Below, one piece after another: positions 45,301-56,215 of a stretch of DNA of 64,000 nt (position 1 is its first letter; the number at the start of each line of letters is the position of its first letter). Origin of the DNA: Cyclobacterium roseum (lineage in GTDB: Bacteria > Bacteroidota > Bacteroidia > Cytophagales > Cyclobacteriaceae); assembly GCF_010119225.1 (NCBI RefSeq), contig NZ_WNKF01000002.1, positions 372,001-436,000 on the forward strand. Direction: 5' to 3'. The notes beneath the pieces were generated by a model. It was given only the letters and a program-made list of their open reading frames with translations, had not been told where the DNA came from and did not search any database. The translations under genes and the position numbers were made by a program.

Positions 45301-47616
45301 TCAGAAGGGATAACCAATGGCAAAATTGAAGATGAGGTTTTCTTTTCTCCAGTCACCCTCACCCAAACGAAAATCCTTTTCCCAACGCTCGCCTTCCGGA
45401 CGGTAGGGTCTTCGCAGCGGCGTTGCGAGGTCAAATCGAAGGACAAAAAACTCAATATCCACCCGAAGCCCTAATCCGGCACCAATTCCCAGCTCTCTGT
45501 ACCAGTCTTTTCCCATTTTTCCTCCAGGTAACGCTTCGTTTTCATTTACTAACCAAACATTTCCTGCATCCATAAAAACCGCTCCCTTGAGGTAAGAAAC
45601 AATAGGAAACCGAAATTCCAGATTTCCTTCCAAACGCACATCCCCTGCCTGATCAAAAAAATTGGCGGTGGATTCACTATCGGGCCGGAAAGATCCGGGT
45701 CCCAGGGACCGAATCCGAAATGCGCGGATACTGTTTGGCCCACCGGAAAAATACTGCTTTACGAAAGGCAGGGAAACAGAATTGCCGTAAGGCAAACCCA
45801 CCCCTCCAAATAGACGTAAGGCAAGTAGCCGCTCCTCTGTAAACCGCCAATAATACCTAAAATCGATATCCCCTTTGTTATACTGCGCATACGTAAACCC
45901 GAGGAACGTATTGGGGTTGGCCCCGTTAAAAATATTATTGGCAAACCGTAAGCCAAAGCCAGCCAAATCCAAGTTCGCACCGAAGTAAATGCTGTGCGTC
46001 CGGTATTTGTCCATTAATTTGTTAAAAGCAAAACTGTAAGTAACTCCGGCGATAAATTGTTGCTCAAAACTCTGTCTTAAAAAGGGATTGTTATTCAAAA
46101 TTTCTTCAAACTCCCCGGATGTATTGGATAAATTAACGAAATTTAAACTGATTGGATTGATTTCATGATAGACAAAGCGATTGGCATTCCAAAAGTAGCC
46201 ATAGGTTCCAGACAGGGAATTGAGCCGGTATAAACCTCTCCTGTCCTGGTATTCGGTTCCCAGACTGATCTTGGTTTTGGGCACCGAATAGGCAAACCGC
46301 TCTTTGATGGGAATGGGAAATACTACACGGGGAAATATCAAGTCTCCCTTAAGTCCAAATTCAAATGCGCTTAAACCATCCCGATCACCGGCCGCTATCT
46401 GACTCTCGTAAGCCAACTTTCCCGTCAGATTAAATGTTTCCCCTCCATAAAAAAGATTTCTGTTTCGGTAGCTTAAAAGGAGTGCGGGCCCGGCAAAGTT
46501 GTTAGACTTGGATACACCTTGCAACTCCGCTCTTACCGAACGCTTGTCCAGCGGTGAAAGGAAAATTTCTGCATCCAGGAACCCTTTCCGGACATCTGTA
46601 CTATCTCCCACTTTTGTGTACCGAATATTCACAAATCGAAAATTACCTATTCCCGACAGCCTATTGCTGGTCAATCGGGACTGCTGCGAATTAAACAAAC
46701 CATCCTTTTCTATCAGGATGTAGGGTCGAAGCAGTTCGGGTTTGAAAGACAAGTCATTTTGGATAAATGCTATCCCTTCAATCCGCGTGGTATCGGTTTC
46801 TTCGCCATATTTATCCAGCGAATAGTTCGGGTACACCTTTATGGAACGGATTTGGTACGGCAGAATCCCTTCCTCGGGGACCGATTCTTTGAGTCGTAAG
46901 AATAAATCAAATTCCCTGGTTTCGTATTGGTTGGTATCGGCTTCAAAAATTAGAAAATCGGGATTAAAACTATAAAAACCTCTTTTCTTAAGTTCCGTAT
47001 CTAATCGCTCTCTTTCGGCTTTCAGCTGATCCAGCGCAAATCGCTCCCCAGGCTGTATGTCGCTGGATTCCAAAAGTTCCCTGAGATGTGTGTCAATCGG
47101 GAGACTATCCCTGTCATAACGGTAGCTATTGAGGACATAGGGAGTCGGAAGTTGGACTTCATATCGGACATCGCCTTTTTTTTCCTTTCGCCGAAAGGTA
47201 GAAATGGCCTCTGCATAGAAAAAGCCATTGTTATCCAGCCGGTTTAAAATCAATTCCTCTGTCTTTTCCGGGTCAACCTGACTCAGGTACACGGGTTCCT
47301 CTCCTATTTTATCGTAGATAAACCGATTAATAAATCCAGGATGTTCCTTTTGCATTTTGAAATGGGACCATAGTCCCAAATACTGCCCTACTATTTTACT
47401 GTTTGGTTTTGGTCGAAGTAGGCCTTGAAGCTCATCCTGTACCGAACCGATACCTTTTCCTGGTGTTTCCTGGACAATTTTTAGCTCCGCTCCGGTGTAT
47501 AGCAGTTCGCCTTCAGGTATGTATTTGGTGACATTGCAAGCTGCACTAAACAGTAGCAGGGCTGATAGCCATGGCAAACCTGATTTGAAAAACCGAAGAA
47601 AAGGACTGGTCTTCAT
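45301..47616 (-). CDS. TamL: TamA-like outer-membrane lipoprotein with POTRA and barrel
   Basis: A 771-residue BamA/TamA superfamily protein. The signal peptide ends in a lipobox (FSAAC, Cys at residue 27), the Bacteroidota variant called TamL. Periplasmic POTRA-like segments follow (residues about 30-380), then a C-terminal beta-barrel that closes with NLIFNFAIGYPF. The barrel shows FVKQYFSGGPNSIRAF, the family's conserved lid-loop segment. It lies directly downstream of tamB with 1 base between, so the pair is translationally linked. The complex moves or assembles envelope material between membranes. Confidence 0.92.
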   Translation of the reverse strand: MKTSPFLRFFKSGLPWLSALLLFSAACNVTKYIPEGELLYTGAELKIVQETPGKGIGSVQDELQGLLRPKPNSKIVGQYLGLWSHFKMQKEHPGFINRFIYDKIGEEPVYLSQVDPEKTEELILNRLDNNGFFYAEAISTFRRKEKKGDVRYEVQLPTPYVLNSYRYDRDSLPIDTHLRELLESSDIQPGERFALDQLKAERERLDTELKKRGFYSFNPDFLIFEADTNQYETREFDLFLRLKESVPEEGILPYQIRSIKVYPNYSLDKYGEETDTTRIEGIAFIQNDLSFKPELLRPYILIEKDGLFNSQQSRLTSNRLSGIGNFRFVNIRYTKVGDSTDVRKGFLDAEIFLSPLDKRSVRAELQGVSKSNNFAGPALLLSYRNRNLFYGGETFNLTGKLAYESQIAAGDRDGLSAFEFGLKGDLIFPRVVFPIPIKERFAYSVPKTKISLGTEYQDRRGLYRLNSLSGTYGYFWNANRFVYHEINPISLNFVNLSNTSGEFEEILNNNPFLRQSFEQQFIAGVTYSFAFNKLMDKYRTHSIYFGANLDLAGFGLRFANNIFNGANPNTFLGFTYAQYNKGDIDFRYYWRFTEERLLALRLFGGVGLPYGNSVSLPFVKQYFSGGPNSIRAFRIRSLGPGSFRPDSESTANFFDQAGDVRLEGNLEFRFPIVSYLKGAVFMDAGNVWLVNENEALPGGKMGKDWYRELGIGAGLGLRVDIEFFVLRFDLATPLRRPYRPEGERWEKDFRLGEGDWRKENLIFNFAIGYPF

Positions 47617-47617
47617 A

Positions 47618-50600
47618 TTAATTTTCTGGTTTTTTTTCCGACTTTTCATTCGGAGAATCTGGGAGGGTTCTCCCATTTCGTTCGGTTTCGATCCCTTTCC
47701 ATAATTCATAAAAGCGGTTAAACTCCCGGTTAAAAATGACAGAAATCCCCGTCACCACTAGCTGCCCGTCGATAAAGCTTTCGAACTGGTTTTTTCGAAA
47801 GCCCCGCAGGCGGTACCTTCCGTTTTCGGTTAGCAGGTACTCAATACTCACGTTCCCCAGCAAGGCATTTTCAGCCCCCCTGCTTTGGGAACCCCCTTCG
47901 ATATCAATCTGACTCCCCACCTCCACAACTAATCGATCATCCAAAAAACGCTTACTGGCATTTACGTTCAGTTGGGTGCGTGCTTGGGGAGACCCACTCT
48001 GATAATCCTGAAAACTATCCAAATCCATATCCAGCTCTAGGCCGCTGCCCCCCAGCACATTGTCTGTAAGGCTATTCAATTGCCCGGAAAGCAATTGACT
48101 TACACTGGACCTGGCCATGGCCGTAGTACCTCCACCACCGGCATTATCCCCATTGGGAAAAAAGCGGTTCAGCACCAATAGCGAGAAAACCTGCCGGTTT
48201 AGTTCCCCTTCCCGGTTATTCAATTGCTGCACCTGGGAATACACGGTACCGCCAATGACTCCCTGCTGCTGCTCCGGCATGTCCAGATTGAAAGAAATCA
48301 ATGGGCTGAGTAGTTCCCCATTAATGTTGAGGTAAACTAAAAAAGGCAACTCTTGTCGGTACCGCATCATGTTTTCCCTACTACCACCTGCTGCTGTAGC
48401 TGTCATTAATCCCACTGCCGATGTTTTGATCCGATAGATTGCCGTTATATCCATGCTGGCATCAAGTGGATTACCCGCCCAGGTCACAGTACTCCCCTTC
48501 TGGATTTCAAACCTTCTATTCACCAGACTATACAAGCTTAATTCATAGTGACCCCGGCTGAGTTCATACATACCCGTCAGACTAATGCGGCCGTTTGGGT
48601 CGACATTCAACTGGAGGTCTGCTTCCCCTTCCACCAGTAAATTGTCGCCAGATCGCTGATCAATGACCAGGTTAAAAACCGATTCGGGAGAAACCTTAAT
48701 GAGGGCAGCGATATTATATCCGGAGAAGCCGGCATTGATATTTTCTTCCAATCTTTTGGTCAGAATATCCTCCGGATCTTGTCTGTTGACAAAGGTAACG
48801 ACCCCTTCACGTTCCACAATATCCAGCTGAGTTTCCGGAACCACAAAACTCAGGTTGGTACCGCTTTCTACAGTCAATTCTGCCTCTACCACTGGCAAAT
48901 TCAAATCTCCCTGAATGGTGACATTCGCTCCGATAATGGCATCTCCGTAAAACAGGTCATTATCCTCCGCCGTGGAATTCAACACCCTGAAATTGGAAGC
49001 TTGCAGGTTCAAATCAAATTCCGGGTTGGTAAAACTCGGCGTAGCAATCTCCCCATCCAGTCTGAATTCATTGCCCTGCGCATCATTTATGGTTAGCTGA
49101 TCTAAATAGACCCCATCTTGATCCAACGCTATATTTTGGTCGCTCAGGGCAAAAGCAGCATTGAGGGTCGCTATTTTAAATTCCGTGTTATGAAATTGCA
49201 AGGTGCCCTGATACTGGGGAGAACTTGTGCTCCCTGCTACTTCAAAGGATCCTGAAAGATAGCCCGCTCCATCCTGTATGGTCCCGGCAGAAAGCCCTGC
49301 CAGCACGTCCATTTCTAAACGCTCCAAATTGAGATCCAGGTTTAATTGTGCACCGGAGGGGTCAGCTACGTAGTCCCCCACAAGATCCAGGATGATACCG
49401 CTATCCTGAAGGGCCAGGTTAAAATCGTAAGTCGTTTGATCGCTGGAGGATGCTTTCAGGCTAAGATTCCCCAAGGGTACCTGCAGCAAGCCCAAATCCC
49501 GAATGGAAATATCGGCCAGAAAACCGGTGGCACCATATGGGTTTTCGATCACTACTTCCCCATTGACCAGGCCGGAGGCAATGGTTTCGTCTGCGTTTAG
49601 CAGGCTGGTAAACGTCGCCATCCGGAAATTCTCAAATTCCAGTGCTATTGCATTTTCGGACTGATTTGCGATTGATACCTTTTGCATTTCCCTATCAAAT
49701 GTGATATTCCGGAAATGAGCGACAGAGGGTCCAATAAGCACTTCGTTATCTGCTGGAAGAATCCATTTTTTCCTGTTGAAAATTAAGCTATCCGGATCAA
49801 TGTGAAATTGCAGGGTATCCTGCCCCGGCCTGATATCCCAAGCCACATGCATCAGCGTTTCCTTATCACTATCCAGGGCATTGAAGTCCAGGTAAAGCAA
49901 GTCCTCCAAAATTTTACCGGTAAAATAGGTTGGGCCCAGAGATACCGGGCCGGATTCCAATCCCAACAAACCAAAGGCAAAGTTAAAATCATCTGGATCG
50001 CTGGTGAGCCGCATGCCCAGACTATCTACTACAATCCCGGCGTAAGAAACATACGGAAAATCAACTCGTCCGTCCAACTTATCCTGCGCCTCGTCAAAGC
50101 TTAGCTCAACAGACCCTTCGTCCATTCCCTCCAACCCAGGTAAGAGTATCTGGTCTAACAATAAGGTGGATAGGATTTTCAATTTAAAATCTGCCCGAAC
50201 GGCCGACGCACTGTCTGTTTCCGCAATGGGAATGCTGTCTGATAAATACTGCCGAACATGGCGATCCAGACGTTGAAATAACCTGCCGGGGTCCGAATTG
50301 GCCTGCAACTCACCCTGCAACAAATTGCTTTCTATGGTAAAATTCGTGGTATCGGGCCTCACGCTCAGATTTATATCCCAATCCCCTGCCGGTAGGGCCT
50401 GCTCATCCAAAACGACGTTTCCATTTCGGATTTGCGATTGAAACGTAAAATCGGATGGATTACCTTCCCATTTTGCTTCCAGATCCATGGCTGCCCGCAA
50501 TTCCCTGGAACTTAAATTCAATCGATACAGATCTGCACCAATCAAATCCAGATCCAGGTCAAGCTTGAGGTCATCCTCGCTAATTCCAATAGCAGCTAAC

Positions 50601-52690
50601 AAATTCATATCCAGCCACTCATCCTGATGATTGAGTTCCACCTCTCCCTGACCATTAGATATAGCTGCTGTAAGACTTAACCCCTCATAATCGTATCCAT
50701 TCCAATCCAAGGCTGTAAAGTCAGTTTCCACCTGAAGGTCTATTGCCTCCGGCGGTCCGGTGGTTCCCACAGCCGTCAATTCAAACCCCAGGTTTCCAAA
50801 TGCCTGATTTTGAAGCAATTCCCCCATCGGAAAAGGACTCAGCCGGGATTGAATATCAAATCGGTAGTTTTCACCCATAGCCGCTACCTCTGCATCCAGA
50901 TTTAAGTTGGCTTCATAAGCGTCCGTGCTGCTGCGCACACTAAAAGCGTCGAGCGTCCCTTCACTTTTCAACCCTACACTGACTTTTCCCGGATAAGCAA
51001 TCCCAACACTGTCTTCAGGATAAAATCGGTCCAAATCCCCCTCAACACTGGCAAAAGTAAGGGTATCCAACCGCCATGCCAGCCGATCCATGTTCATCGG
51101 CTGGTCAATCTGTCCCTTCAAATTTACCCGCGTTTCCTTCCCCCAACGGCCAGAAAAGTTCTCCAGGTTGATCCGATCAAGGGTACCAGTAGCGCTAAGG
51201 GCTGCACGAAGGGGTTTGCTTTCCAGCATTTGGAGGTACGGATCCTGGGCCAATTCCGGCGAAAAATAATAGGCATCCGCTAATCCAATTTGCACGGTAG
51301 GTAAGCGAACGGTAAAACCGGAAGCCTCCGGATTGGCCACCAATGCATCCAGATCGCGATACCTAAGCTCCATGCTTCCCGAAACCGTGCTGGCAAAGGT
51401 CGCTAAATCCAGGTTTTCGAAGTTGAATTTCGTATCATCCGCGCGCATTCCCAATTGAAGATTATTCAAACCAAATCCTGATCGCTCCCGAAATGTCAGT
51501 TGCTTGATCGCGAGGCCTGCGCTTTTAGCTTTCAGAAAAAGATTGTTAAGCTCCAGGTTAAGTCCGTTTATTTCAATATCCGCCGGGTCAAAAACACCGG
51601 CAGCACCGTTCTTGCCATCCACTTGATACTTCAAATCGTTCTGCTCCAGATCCAAAGCCGCCAACTCCACTTCCCAATCCGGCCAAGAAACCTCTTCCGC
51701 TGACGATTCGGTATCCGTAGGGGCTGTTTCGGTGGCTACCGTTTGAGATTGATAATCCACTGAACTGTTTTTTAGTAGCACTGATTTTATCAGAACGCGT
51801 TTTTCCGGAAGATTGGCTTCTGGTAATTCCAGCAAAAACTCCCCGATGGTAGCCGCTACGTCCATGCCGTCGGGCGAGGATTGATACAGCATCTGAATAT
51901 TTTTCAGCGAGAGTTGATCCACAATAAGCAGTGGCATAACCGTTTCTGAATCGGGTTCTTCTGTGGATTCCGGAAATGGTTTGGTTTGCGCATATTCCAG
52001 GTAGCTGTCTTCCCATAGCAGCTTACTTACATGGAATTCCATGCTGTCCAGAGACAGTTTCTCTACTCTCAAGGCCACCTTTCCCAGCTCCAACCTTGAA
52101 TCGATGCCTAAAAGGGCATCTTTAAAGTGCACCTTCCAATCCGTAATGTTCACGGGACCTAAGGCTATTTCAGGAAGCGATTGGGAATTTTCAGAGGTAC
52201 TGGAATTGGAAAGCGTATCGGTATCGCTATTTCCGCCAAAAGCATCTAATAGGAAATCAAAATTAAATTTTCCTGTGCTGTCTCGTTGGACATTTGCCCT
52301 GAGCCCATCCCATTCCAGGCGGGAGACGGAAATTTCATTATTTCTTAAATAGGGAATCAGTTCCACCCCTGTTTCGAGCTTATTCGAAAAAATCAGGGTA
52401 TCTCCTTTCTGGTCCTCCAAATAAAGGCCTTCCAGAAACAGATTTCCGCGGAAGGTAACAAACAAGCGATCTATAGAAACCTGGGTATCCGTCTTACCGG
52501 AAACATAGTTTGTCAATTTACCCACGATGATTCCCTGTACATAGGGGCTCCTGATTAACAGCAACAGCCCTACCACCAATAGCACCGCCACCAGAAGAAC
52601 CCTTCCGGATATTTTTAGAATGCGGCGCGCTATTTTTCTACGATCAGTCAATGCTACAAATATGGCTAAAAAAAAGAGTGGATAAATCAC
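47618..52690 (-). CDS. tamB: TamB-family inter-membrane transport/assembly protein
   Basis: A 1690-residue protein with an N-terminal membrane anchor (VLLVAVLLVVGLLLLI), a very long repetitive beta-rich (AsmA/TamB type) periplasmic region, and the C-terminal TamB/DUF490 domain (LSFVVPETQLDIVEREGVVTFVNR, VSQLLSGQLNSL, LTENGRYRLRGFRKNQFES). Family members form a hydrophobic groove that bridges the periplasm and helps lipid flow or outer-membrane protein assembly. The start is uncertain: GTG at 52690 or TTG at 52651, the latter leaving a cleaner N-terminus with one helix. It is divergent from miaB. Confidence 0.93.
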   Translation of the reverse strand: MIYPLFFLAIFVALTDRRKIARRILKISGRVLLVAVLLVVGLLLLIRSPYVQGIIVGKLTNYVSGKTDTQVSIDRLFVTFRGNLFLEGLYLEDQKGDTLIFSNKLETGVELIPYLRNNEISVSRLEWDGLRANVQRDSTGKFNFDFLLDAFGGNSDTDTLSNSSTSENSQSLPEIALGPVNITDWKVHFKDALLGIDSRLELGKVALRVEKLSLDSMEFHVSKLLWEDSYLEYAQTKPFPESTEEPDSETVMPLLIVDQLSLKNIQMLYQSSPDGMDVAATIGEFLLELPEANLPEKRVLIKSVLLKNSSVDYQSQTVATETAPTDTESSAEEVSWPDWEVELAALDLEQNDLKYQVDGKNGAAGVFDPADIEINGLNLELNNLFLKAKSAGLAIKQLTFRERSGFGLNNLQLGMRADDTKFNFENLDLATFASTVSGSMELRYRDLDALVANPEASGFTVRLPTVQIGLADAYYFSPELAQDPYLQMLESKPLRAALSATGTLDRINLENFSGRWGKETRVNLKGQIDQPMNMDRLAWRLDTLTFASVEGDLDRFYPEDSVGIAYPGKVSVGLKSEGTLDAFSVRSSTDAYEANLNLDAEVAAMGENYRFDIQSRLSPFPMGELLQNQAFGNLGFELTAVGTTGPPEAIDLQVETDFTALDWNGYDYEGLSLTAAISNGQGEVELNHQDEWLDMNLLAAIGISEDDLKLDLDLDLIGADLYRLNLSSRELRAAMDLEAKWEGNPSDFTFQSQIRNGNVVLDEQALPAGDWDINLSVRPDTTNFTIESNLLQGELQANSDPGRLFQRLDRHVRQYLSDSIPIAETDSASAVRADFKLKILSTLLLDQILLPGLEGMDEGSVELSFDEAQDKLDGRVDFPYVSYAGIVVDSLGMRLTSDPDDFNFAFGLLGLESGPVSLGPTYFTGKILEDLLYLDFNALDSDKETLMHVAWDIRPGQDTLQFHIDPDSLIFNRKKWILPADNEVLIGPSVAHFRNITFDREMQKVSIANQSENAIALEFENFRMATFTSLLNADETIASGLVNGEVVIENPYGATGFLADISIRDLGLLQVPLGNLSLKASSSDQTTYDFNLALQDSGIILDLVGDYVADPSGAQLNLDLNLERLEMDVLAGLSAGTIQDGAGYLSGSFEVAGSTSSPQYQGTLQFHNTEFKIATLNAAFALSDQNIALDQDGVYLDQLTINDAQGNEFRLDGEIATPSFTNPEFDLNLQASNFRVLNSTAEDNDLFYGDAIIGANVTIQGDLNLPVVEAELTVESGTNLSFVVPETQLDIVEREGVVTFVNRQDPEDILTKRLEENINAGFSGYNIAALIKVSPESVFNLVIDQRSGDNLLVEGEADLQLNVDPNGRISLTGMYELSRGHYELSLYSLVNRRFEIQKGSTVTWAGNPLDASMDITAIYRIKTSAVGLMTATAAGGSRENMMRYRQELPFLVYLNINGELLSPLISFNLDMPEQQQGVIGGTVYSQVQQLNNREGELNRQVFSLLVLNRFFPNGDNAGGGGTTAMARSSVSQLLSGQLNSLTDNVLGGSGLELDMDLDSFQDYQSGSPQARTQLNVNASKRFLDDRLVVEVGSQIDIEGGSQSRGAENALLGNVSIEYLLTENGRYRLRGFRKNQFESFIDGQLVVTGISVIFNREFNRFYELWKGIETERNGRTLPDSPNEKSEKKPEN

Positions 52691-52852
52691 CCACTCCCAT
52701 GTATACTGTATTTAACTATTATGATGATCAATCTTTGTACCAAAATTTTCAGGAAATTAGAAAGGACAAGCATTTCCCGAAATGAAAAATCCAAGGGGAA
52801 GATTTGTGGTATAATATTGGAGCGTTCCCCTGACAATCTGTCTGTATTTTAT

Positions 52853-52860
52853 TAAATTTG
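52853..52860 (+). promoter_or_regulatory. Candidate -7 promoter element of miaB
   Basis: TAAATTTG matches TAnnTTTG. It lies so close to the TTG at 52865 that transcription would begin at or after it, which favours the ATG at 52883 as the miaB start. No clear -33 partner was found. Confidence 0.5.
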
Positions 52861-52882
52861 CGCTTTGAATGAAATTCAGCCA

Positions 52883-54346
52883 ATGGAAAACATGATCAAA
52901 GATATCGACATTATCCGGGAGGAAGAAGAGAAAAGTTGTGATTTTAAGGTCACTGCAGAGGAGAATACAGGTAAAATAAAAAAGCTATACATTGAAAGTT
53001 ACGGTTGTCAGATGAATTTTTCTGACAGTGAAATTGTGGCTTCCATCATGAAAGACAATGGCTTTGATACCACTTCGGATTATAGTAATGCGGATGTTAT
53101 TTTCTTGAACACCTGTTCCATCCGGGACAAAGCAGAGCAAACCGTCCGGAAGCGGCTAAGCCAATTCAATCAGGCAAAATCCGAAAACCCCGAACTTACG
53201 ATCGGAGTGCTGGGGTGTATGGCAGAACGGCTCAAAGAAAAATTGCTGGAGGAAGAGAAGCTGGTGGATCTGGTAGTGGGTCCGGATGCCTATCGGGACC
53301 TTCCCAATCTGGTAGGGCAGGCAGAAGCGGGATCCAAAGGAGTCAACACGTTCTTGTCCCGGGAAGAAACCTATGCAGACATTTCACCGGTCAGGCTGAA
53401 TTCCAATGGTGTCTCTGCCTTTATTTCCATCATGAGAGGTTGCGACAACATGTGTTCCTTTTGCGTGGTCCCTTTTACCAGGGGACGGGAAAGAAGCCGG
53501 GATCCGCATTCCATCGTTAAGGAAGCCCGAGAACTTTTTGCAAAGGGCTACAAAGAGGTAACACTTCTGGGGCAAAATGTAGACAGTTACAAATGGTCAC
53601 CGGAGGAAAATAACAAAGCCAGGCTCAATAAAAAGGAAACAGGAGTATCCGAAGTTATCTATTTTGCCAATTTACTGGAATGGGTGGCAACGATAGATCC
53701 CAGGTTAAGGGTACGGTTTTCCACCTCCCACCCAAAAGACATTACCGACGAGGTATTGACCACCATGAAGCGCTATGATAATATTTGTAAGTACATTCAC
53801 CTCCCGGTACAGAGTGGAAATTCCCGGATATTATCCCTGATGAATCGAACGTATGATCGGGAATGGTATCTGGAGCGGGTTCAGAAAATCCGCGAAATCC
53901 TGGGAGAGGATTGTGGCATTTCTTCCGACATGATCGCAGGATTTTGTTCGGAGACCGAATCGGAACATCAGGATACACTGAGCATGATGGATCTGGTTCA
54001 ATATGATTTCTCCTACATGTTTTATTATTCGGAACGACCCGGGACACTGGCAGCAAAAAAATTAGCAGACGATGTTCCACTTGAAGTAAAAAAACGACGG
54101 CTTCAAGAGATCATTGAAAAACAAAGCCAACTTTCCCTAATCCGTAACCAACGAGATATTGGCAAAGTACAGGAAATACTGATAGAAGGTCAGTCTAAAC
54201 GTTCGTCCGAACAACTCAAGGGAAGAAACTCCGCAAACAAGGTGGTCATCGTCCCAAGAGGGCGTTTGAAAATCGGTGAATATACGAATGTACGGATCAC
54301 CGATTGTTCCTCAGCTACCTTATTTGGAGAAGTAATCGATCGATAA
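52883..54346 (+). CDS. miaB: tRNA-2-methylthio-N6-dimethylallyladenosine synthase
   Basis: A 487-residue radical-SAM methylthiotransferase that converts i6A37 to ms2i6A37 in tRNAs reading UNN codons. The N-terminal UPF0004 domain carries three Cys for the second cluster ([32 protein letters not shown]). The radical-SAM cluster site is [22 protein letters not shown], followed by a TRAM domain at the end. The ATG at 52883 (MENMIKD) is preferred over TTG at 52865 because of the promoter position. Confidence 0.96.
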   Translation: MENMIKDIDIIREEEEKSCDFKVTAEENTGKIKKLYIESYGCQMNFSDSEIVASIMKDNGFDTTSDYSNADVIFLNTCSIRDKAEQTVRKRLSQFNQAKSENPELTIGVLGCMAERLKEKLLEEEKLVDLVVGPDAYRDLPNLVGQAEAGSKGVNTFLSREETYADISPVRLNSNGVSAFISIMRGCDNMCSFCVVPFTRGRERSRDPHSIVKEARELFAKGYKEVTLLGQNVDSYKWSPEENNKARLNKKETGVSEVIYFANLLEWVATIDPRLRVRFSTSHPKDITDEVLTTMKRYDNICKYIHLPVQSGNSRILSLMNRTYDREWYLERVQKIREILGEDCGISSDMIAGFCSETESEHQDTLSMMDLVQYDFSYMFYYSERPGTLAAKKLADDVPLEVKKRRLQEIIEKQSQLSLIRNQRDIGKVQEILIEGQSKRSSEQLKGRNSANKVVIVPRGRLKIGEYTNVRITDCSSATLFGEVIDR

Positions 54347-54359
54347 TCAGAACAGCAGT

Positions 54360-55670
54360 ATGGTCCCTATCAGTGAATCAGAAATATTAAGTGTCAAGCA
54401 ACGATTCGGAATCATTGGCAACAGTCCTTTGCTCAACCATGCCATTCAGGTAGCCATGCAGGCTTCTCCCACTGAGATGACTGTATTGATAACCGGCGAA
54501 AGCGGAAGCGGAAAAGAGTCTTTTTCTAAAATTATCCATTCGCTAAGCAAGCGCAGGCATGGGAAATTCATTGCCATTAATTGTGGTGCCATACCCGAAG
54601 GAACCATTGATTCCGAGCTTTTTGGTCACGAAAAAGGTTCTTTTACAGGAGCTCATGAAGCCCGGAAAGGGTATTTTGAAGTGACGGATGGAGGTTCCAT
54701 ATTTTTGGACGAAATCGGAGAAATGCCTCTGGGTACACAGGCCAGGCTTTTGCGGGTATTGGAGAATGGCGAGTTTATCAAAGTCGGCTCTTCAAAAGTA
54801 CTCAAAACCGATGTACGGGTAATAGCGGCCACCAATGTAAACCTGCTTAAAGCAGTGGAAAAAGGGAAATTCAGGGAAGATCTGTATTACCGGCTCAATA
54901 CGGTCCCCATATTTGTTCCCCCTTTACGTCAGCGGGGAGAGGACATGGTGCTGCTGTTTCGAAAATTTACTACTGATTTTTCTGAAAAATACCAGGTAAA
55001 ACCAATTGTATTGTCAGAAGAGGCAAAAAACCTGCTGACAAAGTTCCCCTTTCCCGGAAATATCCGCCAACTCAAAAATTTAGCAGAGCAAATTTCGTTG
55101 CTTGAGCAAGAAAGGGATGTAACTGCCGAAACCCTAAATAAGTATTTACCGAAAGAGGGCAGCAGTCTTCCCGCTTCCTTGCCCGGAAATAAGAGGCAGA
55201 ATGAAAGCCATACCGATTTTTCGGAAAGAGAAATATTATATAAAGTCCTTTTCGATATGAAAAAGGACATGACCGAACTTAAAAAGTTGATACTCGAATC
55301 CTACCGATCGGGAGGTCTGGACCAGACGATCATGAAAAAACATCAAAATCTCTTTGATGATATGGACACGGGCTCTGCTTATGAGGAAGGCCCGAAGCCG
55401 TCAAAAAACCTTCCGCTGGTGTTGGAATCTAGGAGCGAAAATAAAGGACATCCGGAGGAATCTGACAAGGTCAGAAGCAAGTATGAGGAGGATATTATTG
55501 AGGATATTGTTCACGAAGAGGATGATCACTCCCTATCGTTGGAAAAAAAGGAAAGGGAATTAATTACCCGAGCTTTAAAAAAACACCATAATAAAAGGAA
55601 GTATGCGGCGATGGATCTGGGTATTTCGGAACGGACGCTTTACCGGAAAATCAAACAATATGACATCTAA
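54360..55670 (+). CDS. Sigma-54-dependent transcriptional activator without receiver domain
   Basis: A 436-residue AAA+ activator. Residues about 15-245 are the sigma-54 interaction domain with Walker A GESGSGKESF, the sigma-54 contact loop GSFTGA (Ser for the usual Ala), Walker B GGSIFLDEIGEMP and the arginine-finger region YYRLNTVPIFVPPLRQR. A variable linker rich in charged residues follows, then a Fis-type helix-turn-helix (ALKKHHNKRKYAAMDLGISERTLYRKI). There is no receiver or sensor domain, so the signal is unclear. It overlaps lptE by 11 bases and heads an envelope-related operon. Confidence 0.93.
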   Translation: MVPISESEILSVKQRFGIIGNSPLLNHAIQVAMQASPTEMTVLITGESGSGKESFSKIIHSLSKRRHGKFIAINCGAIPEGTIDSELFGHEKGSFTGAHEARKGYFEVTDGGSIFLDEIGEMPLGTQARLLRVLENGEFIKVGSSKVLKTDVRVIAATNVNLLKAVEKGKFREDLYYRLNTVPIFVPPLRQRGEDMVLLFRKFTTDFSEKYQVKPIVLSEEAKNLLTKFPFPGNIRQLKNLAEQISLLEQERDVTAETLNKYLPKEGSSLPASLPGNKRQNESHTDFSEREILYKVLFDMKKDMTELKKLILESYRSGGLDQTIMKKHQNLFDDMDTGSAYEEGPKPSKNLPLVLESRSENKGHPEESDKVRSKYEEDIIEDIVHEEDDHSLSLEKKERELITRALKKHHNKRKYAAMDLGISERTLYRKIKQYDI

Positions 55671-56199
55671 AAGGAAAGCCACGATCCTTCTTACCTTCGC
55701 TGTGTTTTTCTGGGTCAACGCATGTAAAGTAGAATACAGCTTTACGGGTACCACGCTGGATTACAATGTGACGCAGTCGTTTTCAGTGGCCAACTTTTTC
55801 AATGATTCAGGAGGAGGTCCGGCGAATATGGGGCAATTATTTACCGAAGAACTCAAGGACTATTTTCAACGAAATACCCAACTCGAACTCATTCAAAACG
55901 GAGGGGATCTTCAACTTTCAGGAGCTATCACCAGATACACGATTAGTCCTCAGGCCACTGTATCCAATCCAAACAGCAACCAACCGGACCGTGCAGGTCA
56001 AATGCGAATTACGATTAGCGTGGAAGTAGATTATGTGAATTTGGCAAATGAGGAAGAAAATGGTAAAAAAACCTTTTCATTTTTCCAGGATTACGATCCC
56101 CGAAACACCTCTCTTTTGCAGGTCGAAACCGAACTGGTTGAAGTCATTTTTGAAAATATCATCCAGGATGTTTTTACCTCGACGGTGGCGAATTGGTAA
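55660..56199 (+). CDS. LptE family lipoprotein
   Basis: A 179-residue lipoprotein (lipobox ending at Cys22, FFWVNAC) with the LptE-type body: VTQSFSVANFFNDSGGGPANMGQLFTEELKDYFQRNTQL and a beta-rich C-terminal half. In Gram-negative bacteria LptE plugs LptD and helps insert lipopolysaccharide in the outer membrane. The start overlaps the last 11 bases of the sigma-54 activator gene. Confidence 0.87.
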   Translation: MTSKRKATILLTFAVFFWVNACKVEYSFTGTTLDYNVTQSFSVANFFNDSGGGPANMGQLFTEELKDYFQRNTQLELIQNGGDLQLSGAITRYTISPQATVSNPNSNQPDRAGQMRITISVEVDYVNLANEEENGKKTFSFFQDYDPRNTSLLQVETELVEVIFENIIQDVFTSTVANW

Positions 56200-56215
56200 A
56201 AAAATAACTATATTA

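Noticed and set aside
52651..52690. Promoter CATATTTG inside the start of tamB
   Set aside because: It lies within the predicted coding start and would begin transcription at the TTG itself; no -33 partner was found.
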